From DATFXM01 sp035315885 (lineage in GTDB: Bacteria > Acidobacteriota > Blastocatellia > UBA7656), in assembly GCA_035315885.1 (NCBI GenBank), contig DATFXM010000090.1, positions 1-21,459 on the forward strand: a stretch of 21,459 nt of DNA, written 5' to 3'. This document shows, piece after piece, positions 5,872 through 12,972 of this stretch. Below the pieces are notes generated by a model. The model saw only the letters and a program-made list of their open reading frames with translations. It had not been told where the DNA came from and made no database searches. Within the stretch, counting starts at the first letter, position 1; every line of letters starts with the position of its first letter. The translations under genes were made by a program, and so were the position numbers.

Positions 5872-8800
5872 ATGATAAGACGAATTATTGATTTCTCTTT
5901 GAGACGCCGTTCGATGGCGTTGGCGATGGTGCTGCTTCTGCTGGCCGGCGGAGTCGTAGCCTTTTACCGGCTCAACATTGAGGCCTATCCCGATCCCTCC
6001 CCGCCGATGTGCGAGATCATAACTCAGAGCTCAGGGCAATCCGCCGAAGAAGTTGAGCGCTACATCACCATACCCATCGAGATTGCGATGGCTGGCATGC
6101 CCGATCTCCAGCATGTCCGTTCAATCTCGCTCTACGGGCTATCGAGCGTTAAGGTCCAATTCTCCTATGACGCTGACTACCACTTTTCGATTCAGCAAGT
6201 GTTGAATCGGCTGGGCACGCTGCAGCTTCCGAATAATGTGCAGCCCTTCATCTCGCCGGAAAGCGCGGTCGGCGAGATCTATCGATATCAACTGGTCGGT
6301 CCTCCTGGCTACAGTCTCACCGATCTGAAAACAGTCCAGGACTGGGTGCTGGAACGCAGGTTTAGAACAATTCCCGGGGTCATTGACGTCGTCGGCTGGG
6401 GAGGGCTTTCCAAGGAGTATCACGTCGATGTCGATCTGAATAAGCTGGTCGCCTTTCACATCACGCTGCCGCAAGTACTGCAAGCCATCTCCAACAGCAA
6501 CCTCAACGTCGGTGCGCGAACGCTGGACATCGGACAACAGTCGGCCAACGTCCGAGGGATCGGAGTAATTCGCACGGTTGACGACATCAACCTGATCACC
6601 CTTTCGCAGTCCGGCGGAACCCCGGTGCTGCTAAAGGACGTGGCTCAGGCCGAAGTCGGACACACCCAGAGATTGGGGCTAGCGGGGCGCGACGGCGACA
6701 ACGACATAGTCGAAGGCATCGTGCTCATGCGCCGAGGCGAGAAGACCCTTGAAGTCATCAAGCGAATCGAAGCTGAAGTTGAGGCGATAAACAAATCGAA
6801 AGTATTGCCCGCCGGCGTTCAGATCAAGCCTTATTACGATCGGCGCGAATTGATCCACGTCACCACCGGCACGGTGCTTCACAATCTCGTTTTTGGAGTC
6901 GTGCTGCTTTTCTTGATTCAATATCTTTTCCTCGGCGACCTTCGCAGCGCCGTCATCGTGGCTGCATCGATCCCGTTCGCCCTATTCTTCGCGATCATCA
7001 TCATGTACCTTCGCGGAGACTCGGCAAATCTCCTTTCGGTCGGGGCCATTGACTTTGGCATCATCGTCGATGCGACCGTGATCATGGTTGAAAATATCTT
7101 TCGGCATCTGCGCGAACGAGGAAGCGGTGTAAGTATCTTCGAATCACCTCGACCACGTGATTCCAAGCTGCACAGAATTCTTTTGAGTGCGACCGAAGTC
7201 GACAAGTCGATATTCTTTTCGACGGCGGTGATCATCGCAGCGTTCATACCGCTGTTCACGATGCAAGGAGTCGAAGGTCAAATCTTTGCACCGATGGCGA
7301 AGACTTATGGCTACGCTCTTATTGGCGCATTGATCGCAACTTTTACAGTCGCGCCGGTTTTGTCTTCGTACTTGCTGCCCGATACGGTCACAGAAAAGGA
7401 GCCGTTTCTTCCGCGTATGTTAAAGCCGATCTACTTGAAAGTGCTCCGGCGCGCGTTGAAGTATCGCTACGTCACCGCCTCGATTGCGATCGTCTTGCTG
7501 GCCGGCACGATGGCACTCGTTCCAAGACTCGGCGCGGAGTTTTTACCTAAGCTTGAGGAAGGGAATCTGTGGCTGCGCGCTACATTGCCGCCGACGATAT
7601 CGCTGGACGCCGGCGAGCCTTATGTAGCGATGATGCGCGAGCTGATCCGAAGCTTCCCCGAAGTGACAACGGTGGTGTCTCAACACGGACGCCCGGACGA
7701 CGGTACTGATCCAACCGGGTTCTTCAACGTCGAGTTCTTCGTGCCGCTGAAGCGTTTCAATGAGTGGCCCGAGGGCATGACCAAGATGAAACTGATCGAC
7801 CAAATGAAAGCCGAACTGGAGAAACATCTGATCGGCGTCGATTTCAACTTCTCTCAAACGATTCAAGACAACGTCGAGGAAGCCGTTTCTGGGGTTAAGG
7901 GTGAGAACTCTGTGAAACTGTTTGGCTCTGACCTCGAAGCGCTCGAAGAAAAGGCGAACCAGATTAAAGCCCAGCTCGAGTCTGTCCGGGGAATTGAAGA
8001 CGTCGGCATCTTCACCGAGCTTGGTCAGCCGAATGTTCTGATCGAAGTTGATCGCGAGCGGTGCGCGCGCTACGGACTCTCGACCGGAGACGTAAACGCC
8101 ATCGTTCAAGCCGCGATTGGCGGACAGTCGGTCACCGACTTGTTTGAAGGCGAGCGCCATTTTCCGCTGGTCGCTCGGTTGCTGCCGCAGTACCGACAGA
8201 ACCTCGACGAAATAAAAGCGATTCTGGTTCCCACTCCCAGCGGATCGCAGATCCCGCTCGGCCAATTGTGCAATGTCAGCATTCGTTCAGGTGCGTCGTA
8301 CATCTATCGCGAAAACAACGAGCGCTACATCCCGATCAAATTCAGCGTCCGTGGCCGTGATCTTGCAAGTGCGGTCGCTGAGGCACAGTCGAAAGTTGAA
8401 AAGGCTATCAAACTTCCGTTCGGCTATCACGTAGAGTGGAGCGGGGAATTTGGCGAGCTTAACGAAGCCGTCGAGCGGCTGACCTACATCGTGCCGTTGA
8501 GCATACTGCTGATCCTGATGCTACTCTACGGGACCTTCAATTCTCTTCGGGACAGCCTGCTGGTCATGGCAAGCATACCGTTTGCGCTGATCGGAGGCGT
8601 GCTGGCGTTACTGGTTGCGCACATAAATTTCAGCGTATCGGCGGCTGTAGGATTCATATCATTGTTCGGCGTGGCAGTGATGGCCGGAATCATATTTCTT
8701 TCGTACTACAACCAGCTGCGACGTCACGGTCACCAGCGCGAGGAAGCGCTCCTGCGTGCCGCCGAAGTAAGGATGCGCCCGGTACTGATGATGTGTATGT

Positions 8801-9060
8801 CGGCGTGCATAGGCCTTTTGCCGGCTGCTGTTTCTCGAGGCATCGGCTCTGAGACTCAGCGGCCGCTGGCGACGGTGATAGTAGGCGGAATGCTGCTCGC
8901 TCCGGCTTTGATACTCTTGATTGTGCCGGTGCTGATAAGTTTGATTCCGCAACGACGAAACATCGAAGAAATTGAAGTGGTCGGTCCAGAAATGGAAGAA
9001 GAGGAGAAAGAGGAGATGCTGGCGTCGGGAATTTATTCGGATGAAATGAAAGAAAGATAA
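5872..9060 (+). CDS. Heavy-metal-type RND efflux pump (CusA/CzcA family)
   Basis: The 1062-aa inner-membrane proton antiporter has the classical duplicated RND layout: TM1 at the N-terminus, a large periplasmic loop, TM2-6 (about 335-500), TM7 (about 535), a second large loop, and TM8-12 (about 870-1035). TM4 has the heavy-metal-efflux signature DFGIIVDATVIMVEN with D394, D400 and E407, the proton-relay triad known from CzcA-type pumps. This favours divalent ions such as Zn, Co, Ni or Cd, though sequence alone does not fix the substrate. The conserved GVEG segment after TM5 is present. It is the second gene of a two-gene operon, with AAGG overlapping the adaptor stop. No TolC-like outer-membrane gene and no metal-responsive regulator lie in the window, so those partners must be elsewhere. 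The C-terminal tail is rich in Glu. Confidence 0.94.
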   Translation: MIRRIIDFSLRRRSMALAMVLLLLAGGVVAFYRLNIEAYPDPSPPMCEIITQSSGQSAEEVERYITIPIEIAMAGMPDLQHVRSISLYGLSSVKVQFSYDADYHFSIQQVLNRLGTLQLPNNVQPFISPESAVGEIYRYQLVGPPGYSLTDLKTVQDWVLERRFRTIPGVIDVVGWGGLSKEYHVDVDLNKLVAFHITLPQVLQAISNSNLNVGARTLDIGQQSANVRGIGVIRTVDDINLITLSQSGGTPVLLKDVAQAEVGHTQRLGLAGRDGDNDIVEGIVLMRRGEKTLEVIKRIEAEVEAINKSKVLPAGVQIKPYYDRRELIHVTTGTVLHNLVFGVVLLFLIQYLFLGDLRSAVIVAASIPFALFFAIIIMYLRGDSANLLSVGAIDFGIIVDATVIMVENIFRHLRERGSGVSIFESPRPRDSKLHRILLSATEVDKSIFFSTAVIIAAFIPLFTMQGVEGQIFAPMAKTYGYALIGALIATFTVAPVLSSYLLPDTVTEKEPFLPRMLKPIYLKVLRRALKYRYVTASIAIVLLAGTMALVPRLGAEFLPKLEEGNLWLRATLPPTISLDAGEPYVAMMRELIRSFPEVTTVVSQHGRPDDGTDPTGFFNVEFFVPLKRFNEWPEGMTKMKLIDQMKAELEKHLIGVDFNFSQTIQDNVEEAVSGVKGENSVKLFGSDLEALEEKANQIKAQLESVRGIEDVGIFTELGQPNVLIEVDRERCARYGLSTGDVNAIVQAAIGGQSVTDLFEGERHFPLVARLLPQYRQNLDEIKAILVPTPSGSQIPLGQLCNVSIRSGASYIYRENNERYIPIKFSVRGRDLASAVAEAQSKVEKAIKLPFGYHVEWSGEFGELNEAVERLTYIVPLSILLILMLLYGTFNSLRDSLLVMASIPFALIGGVLALLVAHINFSVSAAVGFISLFGVAVMAGIIFLSYYNQLRRHGHQREEALLRAAEVRMRPVLMMCMSACIGLLPAAVSRGIGSETQRPLATVIVGGMLLAPALILLIVPVLISLIPQRRNIEEIEVVGPEMEEEEKEEMLASGIYSDEMKER

Positions 9061-9103
9061 ATTGCAAATTGCGTGACCGCTGTTCTTCATCTCAATGCAA
9101 GCT

Positions 9104-9141
9104 GGGAATCGAAGTTCCACTTTGAGCGGTCGATTCCCTTT
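9104..9141 (+). terminator. Putative terminator of the RND efflux operon
   Basis: GGGAATCG (9104-9111) and CGATTCCC (9131-9138) are perfect 8-bp complements with a 19-nt loop that can fold further (AAGT/ACTT), followed by TTT. It lies 44 bp after the pump stop. The loop is long and the T-tract short, so this is moderate evidence only. Confidence 0.4.
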
Positions 9142-9238
9142 CCCTACTCGTCGGAATTCCTCGGCTGCCTTATAGCAGAAAGTTGCGAGAACCATAATCT
9201 TCCGTGATTTGGATAACGGTAAGAAACTTCTTCCGACC

Positions 9239-9260
9239 GCGGACACACTGCGGACACAGT
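9239..9260. repeat. Paired GGACACA repeat inside right island end
   Basis: GCGGACACACT and GCGGACACAGT are adjacent 11-bp units, carrying GGACACA at 9241 and 9252. Their starts are 105 and 94 bp before att2. The same heptamer pair is found just inside att1 (277 and 288). This is consistent with integrase arm sites at both ends of one element. Confidence 0.5.
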
Positions 9261-9343
9261 AGCATCCGATACTTAGAAAAACATTACAAAGCTGAACAAA
9301 CTAAATTTAAGAAAGCAAAAACACGAGCAAATCAATTGTAATC

Positions 9344-9388
9344 CTCATAACCCAAAGGTCGCGGGTTCAAATCCCGCCCCCGCAACCA
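9344..9388 (+). repeat. att2: second copy of the tRNA-fMet 3' half
   Basis: The 45 bp are identical to 150-194 and again start exactly at tRNA position 32 and end with CCA. Upstream sequence is A-rich and cannot supply a tRNA 5' half. It is followed at 9443 by a second minus-strand integrase relic, repeating the att-then-integrase order seen at att1. It is best explained as the right attachment site of the 150-9388 island and, at the same time, the left site of a further element. Confidence 0.88.
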
Positions 9389-9400
9389 CTTACGAAAACA

Positions 9401-9424
9401 GGGGGCAGAAAAAGGTGCAGAAAA
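9401..9424. repeat. Paired GCAGAAAA repeat next to att2
   Basis: GCAGAAAA occurs at 9405-9412 and 9417-9424 with a 12-bp period, between att2 and the stop of the second integrase relic. By analogy with the GGACACA pair near the first integrase it may be the arm site of this other recombinase. It differs in sequence, as expected for a different integrase. Confidence 0.3.
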
Positions 9425-9442
9425 CCTTGATCTGTCCCTTTT

Positions 9443-10375
9443 TCATTGGATCACTTCACTGGCCAGTAGCTCAGTAGCAACACCCACCTTCGCTTCACCC
9501 AACGTATGAGTGGAGATGTCAGCGGTTGTGGAAATCGTCGAATGCCCCAGGAGCTCTGAGCAAGTTTCAGATCACTTGTCAGCGCGTGGACGATGCTCGC
9601 GGCTGAGTGTCTGAAGAGGTGAAATCCGTGATAGCGCGGCTGGCGTTCAATCCCGGCTCGTTCCATAGCCGGATTAAGCACGATGCGTCGCAAAAAAAGC
9701 AGCGTCGTGCGGCAGTGCATCTGACCGAGCAAAAATGAAATCGCCCGGTTCCGTGAATTTCCTCTCGCACCGGTGCTTCTTTAGCAGTTGAACCAGAGCA
9801 CCAGGAATGCGAAGCGTCCTGATACTAGCTTCCGTCTTGGATTCTTCAACTTGGATTCTTCAACTTGGCCTCTGCTGTATGTCCGCACGATTGCGAGGAT
9901 CTTCTTCTCCTCGTCGAAGTCCCAACTGTAAGACCATCAGTTCACCCCTACGCAGCCCGGTGATCGCGGCTGTGATAAAGATCAACCGATGTTCATTCAG
10001 AATCTCTAGAAGTACCTTGCGCAGGGATTCTGGTTTCATCGTCGGCTTGCGCTTCGTCCGGACCCGAGGCCTGTGAAGGCTCTTCCGCTGTGATGAGATC
10101 GAGATCGCAAGCCACCGAGAACATCACGTTGAGCAACGCATTGAGATTCAACGAATACTTGCCGGATTTGGAACCTATTAAATGAGCGATATCGCTGGGG
10201 GCGATCTCGTCAATCATTGATTTCCCATTGCTAGCAAGACATGGTGTTTGAGCATAGAGTCATAGCTGACCAGCGCTCGGGCTCGACCGGACAAGGTATC
10301 GTTCGATGGCCTCATCCACTACAGTTCGCGAGGTAGACTCAGGTGTTGCTTGAGATTCGCCGCCCGCTATGATAA
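9443..10375 (-). pseudogene. Tyrosine recombinase/integrase, multiply frameshifted
   Basis: Read across frames, the minus strand gives a nearly whole phage-type integrase. It starts with VVDEAIERYL (near 10320) and SYDSMLKHHVL, then IDEIAPSDIAHLI and NLNALLNVMFSVACDLDLI (N-terminal SAM-like core-binding domain). Box I is ITGLRRGELMVLQ, with the catalytic Arg kept, followed by WDFDEEKKILAIVR, SKTEASIRTLRIP (beta-hairpin Lys), FHLFRHSAASIVHAL (box II), ELLGHSTISTTADISTH (box III) and a stop at 9443. Lesions are several frameshifts (before WDFDEE, at a T-run near 9691, and one base lost after LKLAQ near 9557), stops in the N-terminal part, a 14-bp tandem duplication (9837-9864), and Ser for the nucleophilic Tyr in ADISTH. 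It lies next to att2, the usual place for a tRNA-targeting integrase. The product cannot recombine. Confidence 0.85.
9837..9864. repeat. 14-bp tandem duplication inside integrase relic
   Basis: TTGGATTCTTCAAC is repeated head to tail (9837-9850 and 9851-9864). Since 14 is not a multiple of three, it breaks the integrase frame between the RGQVEE and SKTEAS segments. It looks like a replication-slippage lesion. Confidence 0.8.
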
Positions 10376-10412
10376 TTAGTGCTAACCCGTTAAATCCATT
10401 TAATTTTTCCTT

Positions 10413-10429
10413 AGGCGTTGGCAACGCCT
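10413..10429. promoter_or_regulatory. Small perfect inverted repeat in operon leader
   Basis: AGGCGTT-GGC-AACGCCT is a 7-bp inverted repeat 42 bp before the ATG at 10471. It is not followed by a T-run on either strand, so it is more likely an operator or leader hairpin than a terminator. It lies beside an AT-rich stretch (10375-10412) that may hold the promoter of the peptidase-kinase operon. Confidence 0.25.
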
Positions 10430-10470
10430 GGCTTCATAGAAACTAATCTGGTACCAGAGGACACTCGCGG

Positions 10471-10695
10471 ATGACGGTGGGCAGCGGAACGAAACTTGGC
10501 CCGTTTGAAGTCCTTCGCGAACTCGGTCGCGGCGGGATGGGCGTCGTCTATCTCGCCACCGACACGCAGGTTGAGAAGTCGTTTCAACAGCGCAGCGACT
10601 CGTTGCCACAAGTCAAATGGCAGTTCGGCTTTGAGGCTCTGCGCTCAAACTCGCGATGCGCCAACCCCGTGCGCCGATTGGGTCTTGAGCCGTGA
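10471..10695 (+). pseudogene. Truncated Ser/Thr kinase head
   Basis: Residues 1-33 are a normal start of a PknB-type kinase: TVGSGTKLGPFEVLRELG, then the glycine loop GRGGMGVVYLATDT. Right after the loop, where the VAIK lysine segment should follow, the sequence changes to 41 unrelated residues and stops. No HRD or DFG motif follows. The head resembles that of the complete kinase starting at 12973 (TLATGTKLGRYEIRSKIG). A GAGG ribosome site lies before ATG 10471, so the short peptide might still be made and could act as a leader for the gene at 10736. It is most likely the leftover 5' end of a deleted tandem kinase. Confidence 0.65.
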
Positions 10696-10735
10696 GTAAT
10701 TGAAGTAGTAACGAAAAACAACAACGAGGGTCGCG

Positions 10736-12970
10736 ATGACTAATCACGAGTCGTCTTTCCGTTTCGCCCGGATCTTGCTTTTAGGTCTCCTACTGTTCGG
10801 GTGGTGTGAAGGAAGCGCGCCCGCACAGCCTGACAAGCGACAACTAACTCTCGAATGGATCTTTGGTCCGGAAGGTCGCTCGGTAGCGAGCGTTCCGGCG
10901 ACTGCATGGCTTGACGATGGCACGCTTATCATTCTTGACAATCGTCGATCGGCGCGCGAATCGACGTTCGAAAAGTTGAACCCGACCAGCGGGCAACGAC
11001 AGTCAATCCTCGATTCGGCCCGAGCCTTAGCGGATCTGAAGTCTGCTGCCGGCGTTGAAGCGGACGTGCTTCCGTGGCCAATTGCCTTCGATGGCTCAGG
11101 CAAGCGGGCACTTTATATTTTCAGAGGAGATGTTTTTGTTCTCGACATTCCGGATGCGCGTTTTCGTCGCCTGACGTCTACCGCGCCAGAAGAGACATCA
11201 GCGAGTTTCTCACCGAATGGCCGGCGGGTCGCTTATGTCCGAGATAACGACCTGTACTTTTTCGATCTCGATACGAATCGTGAGACTCGGATCACGCGTG
11301 ATGGTTCAGAGACGCTGCTTAACGGAACGCTTTCATGGGTGTACTGGGAAGAAGTTTTCGGGCGGCGCGACATTGGATACTGGTGGGCGCCAGACTCGCA
11401 GGCGATCGCGTACTTACAGTCCGATGATTCACAAGTTGACCTCGCTTACTTCACCGATATCGCCCCGTTCTCGCCGCGCGTAATTCGACAACGATACGCG
11501 AGAGCGGGCCGCGCGAATCCTCGCGTGCGCCTGGGAATAGCCGAACTCGAGAACCCGAGCACGACCTGGATCCAGATAACGGACAAGCCATTCGAGTACA
11601 TCGTGCGTGCGACATGGCTCCCTGATGGCCGCCATTTGAGTTTTGAGACCATGCCGCGCTTGCAGACTGAGCTGTCTCTGTATTTTGGTGATCGGAAATC
11701 CGGAGCGACCCATCGCATACTTACGGAATCAGATCCCGGTTGGGTGAACATGACTGACGACCTGTACTTCTTCAGTGATGGAAACCATTTGCTCTGGCCT
11801 TCGGAACGGGATGGCTACATGCATCTGTATCGGTATCGAATGGACGGCACATTGGCAAACCAGGTGACCAAAGGTCCATGGGCATTGGCCAGTGCGGGTG
11901 GGATTGCCTACTGGGTGCGGCAGGCATTAGTCGGCGTTGATGAGAAGAATGACTGGATTTACTTCACGGCGCTCGAGCGATCATCAATCGAGAGGCATTT
12001 GTATCGTGTGCATGCGGATGGCTCCGGATTCACGCGCATTTCGAAGGAACCGGGGACCCATCGCATTTCGATGTCGCCCGACGTGCGATACTTTCTCGAC
12101 ACGTACTCGGACATTCGCACCCTGCCGGCGCTACGACTTCATGCCAGCGACGGCTCGACGCTGCAAACGATAGCTTCCCCGCGCTCGCAATTAATTGCAC
12201 CTTACGACGTTCAGTTCCCGGAGTTATCCACAATCCCCGCGGATGATGGCTTTCCGATGCCGGCGCAAATCCTAAGGTCAAAAACTTTTCGACCTAATCA
12301 TAAGTTCGCAACGATCATGTTTGTTTACGGCGGACCTGCGGCGCCGCGAGTCTCAGACTCGTGGCAGCAAGATGCTCTGTGGAACCAATTGCTGCTTGAC
12401 GCGGGTTATATTGTCGTCAAAGTTGACAATCGATCAGCGACCGCGATCAGCAAGCAGTTGGAAAACACGGTCGTCAAGCGTCTGGGCGAATCGGAGACAC
12501 CTGATCTGGTGGCTGCGGCGCGCTGGCTGAAGAAACAGGCATGGGTCGATCCTCAGCGCGTGGGCGTGTGGGGCTGGAGTTATGGCGGGTGGATGACTCT
12601 GAACTTGATGACGCGTTCGCAGGAATTCAAGGCCGGCATCGCAGTGGCTCCGGTTACCGACTGGCGTTATTACGACTCAAAGTGGACTGAAGGAGCGATG
12701 CGAACGCCGCAAGAGAATTCTGAACGATACGCAAGTACGTCTGTGGTCCCGCGCGCAAAAGATCTGCACGGCCATCTGTTGATCGTTTATGGAACCTATG
12801 ACGACAACGTACATCCGTATAATGAGATGGCATTCATTGACGCGCTGGTCGCCGCAGGCAAGAAGTTCGACATGATGGCATATCCGATGCGTAAACACGG
12901 TATCACCGATGAAGCCGCCACACTTCATCTGTACCGGCTCATGCTCGATTTCTGGAAACGCAACCTTTAG
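10736..12970 (+). CDS. Exported dipeptidyl-peptidase IV-like serine peptidase (S9 family)
   Basis: The 744-aa product has a Sec signal peptide (hydrophobic ILLLGLLLFGWC, residues 13-24) and no good lipobox. An N-terminal eight-bladed DPP IV-type propeller spans about 75-500, followed by an alpha/beta-hydrolase domain (about 520-744). The catalytic triad is visible: S615 in GWSYGG, an Asp in GTYDDNVH (D689 or D690) and H721 in RKHGI. The WVYWEEVFGR segment carries the double Glu (E205 and E206) that in DPP IV binds the free N-terminus of the substrate, so removal of N-terminal dipeptides (Pro/Ala at position 2) is the likely activity. ATG 10736 follows GAGGG at 5-nt spacing. The first of three kinases begins 2 bp after its stop. 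Periplasmic or cell-surface location fits a role in peptide use or peptide signalling. Confidence 0.92.
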   Translation: MTNHESSFRFARILLLGLLLFGWCEGSAPAQPDKRQLTLEWIFGPEGRSVASVPATAWLDDGTLIILDNRRSARESTFEKLNPTSGQRQSILDSARALADLKSAAGVEADVLPWPIAFDGSGKRALYIFRGDVFVLDIPDARFRRLTSTAPEETSASFSPNGRRVAYVRDNDLYFFDLDTNRETRITRDGSETLLNGTLSWVYWEEVFGRRDIGYWWAPDSQAIAYLQSDDSQVDLAYFTDIAPFSPRVIRQRYARAGRANPRVRLGIAELENPSTTWIQITDKPFEYIVRATWLPDGRHLSFETMPRLQTELSLYFGDRKSGATHRILTESDPGWVNMTDDLYFFSDGNHLLWPSERDGYMHLYRYRMDGTLANQVTKGPWALASAGGIAYWVRQALVGVDEKNDWIYFTALERSSIERHLYRVHADGSGFTRISKEPGTHRISMSPDVRYFLDTYSDIRTLPALRLHASDGSTLQTIASPRSQLIAPYDVQFPELSTIPADDGFPMPAQILRSKTFRPNHKFATIMFVYGGPAAPRVSDSWQQDALWNQLLLDAGYIVVKVDNRSATAISKQLENTVVKRLGESETPDLVAAARWLKKQAWVDPQRVGVWGWSYGGWMTLNLMTRSQEFKAGIAVAPVTDWRYYDSKWTEGAMRTPQENSERYASTSVVPRAKDLHGHLLIVYGTYDDNVHPYNEMAFIDALVAAGKKFDMMAYPMRKHGITDEAATLHLYRLMLDFWKRNL

Positions 12971-12972
12971 AG

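Larger units (their letters stand above)
9061..9343. other. Non-coding right end of island
   Basis: No gene is seen here; ORFs on the minus strand are shadows running out of the pump gene. The stretch contains a hairpin after the efflux operon (9104-9138), the GGACACA pair (9239-9260) and an A-rich run leading to the tRNA half at 9344. The A-rich flank (ACGAGCAA then TTGTA) resembles the flank before att1 (from 129), which suggests both are right ends of related elements. Confidence 0.55.

Noticed and set aside
7543..8265. 240-aa minus-strand ORF
   Set aside because: Antisense shadow of the RND pump gene, whose frame is fully supported by family motifs.
8659..9246. 195-aa minus-strand ORF
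   Set aside because: Mostly antisense to the pump C-terminus; composition rich in His, Arg and Ser, typical of shadow frames.
9451..9732. Independent 93-aa integrase-like protein
   Set aside because: It is one reading-frame slice of the larger frameshifted integrase relic; its C-terminal third is out of frame relative to the family.
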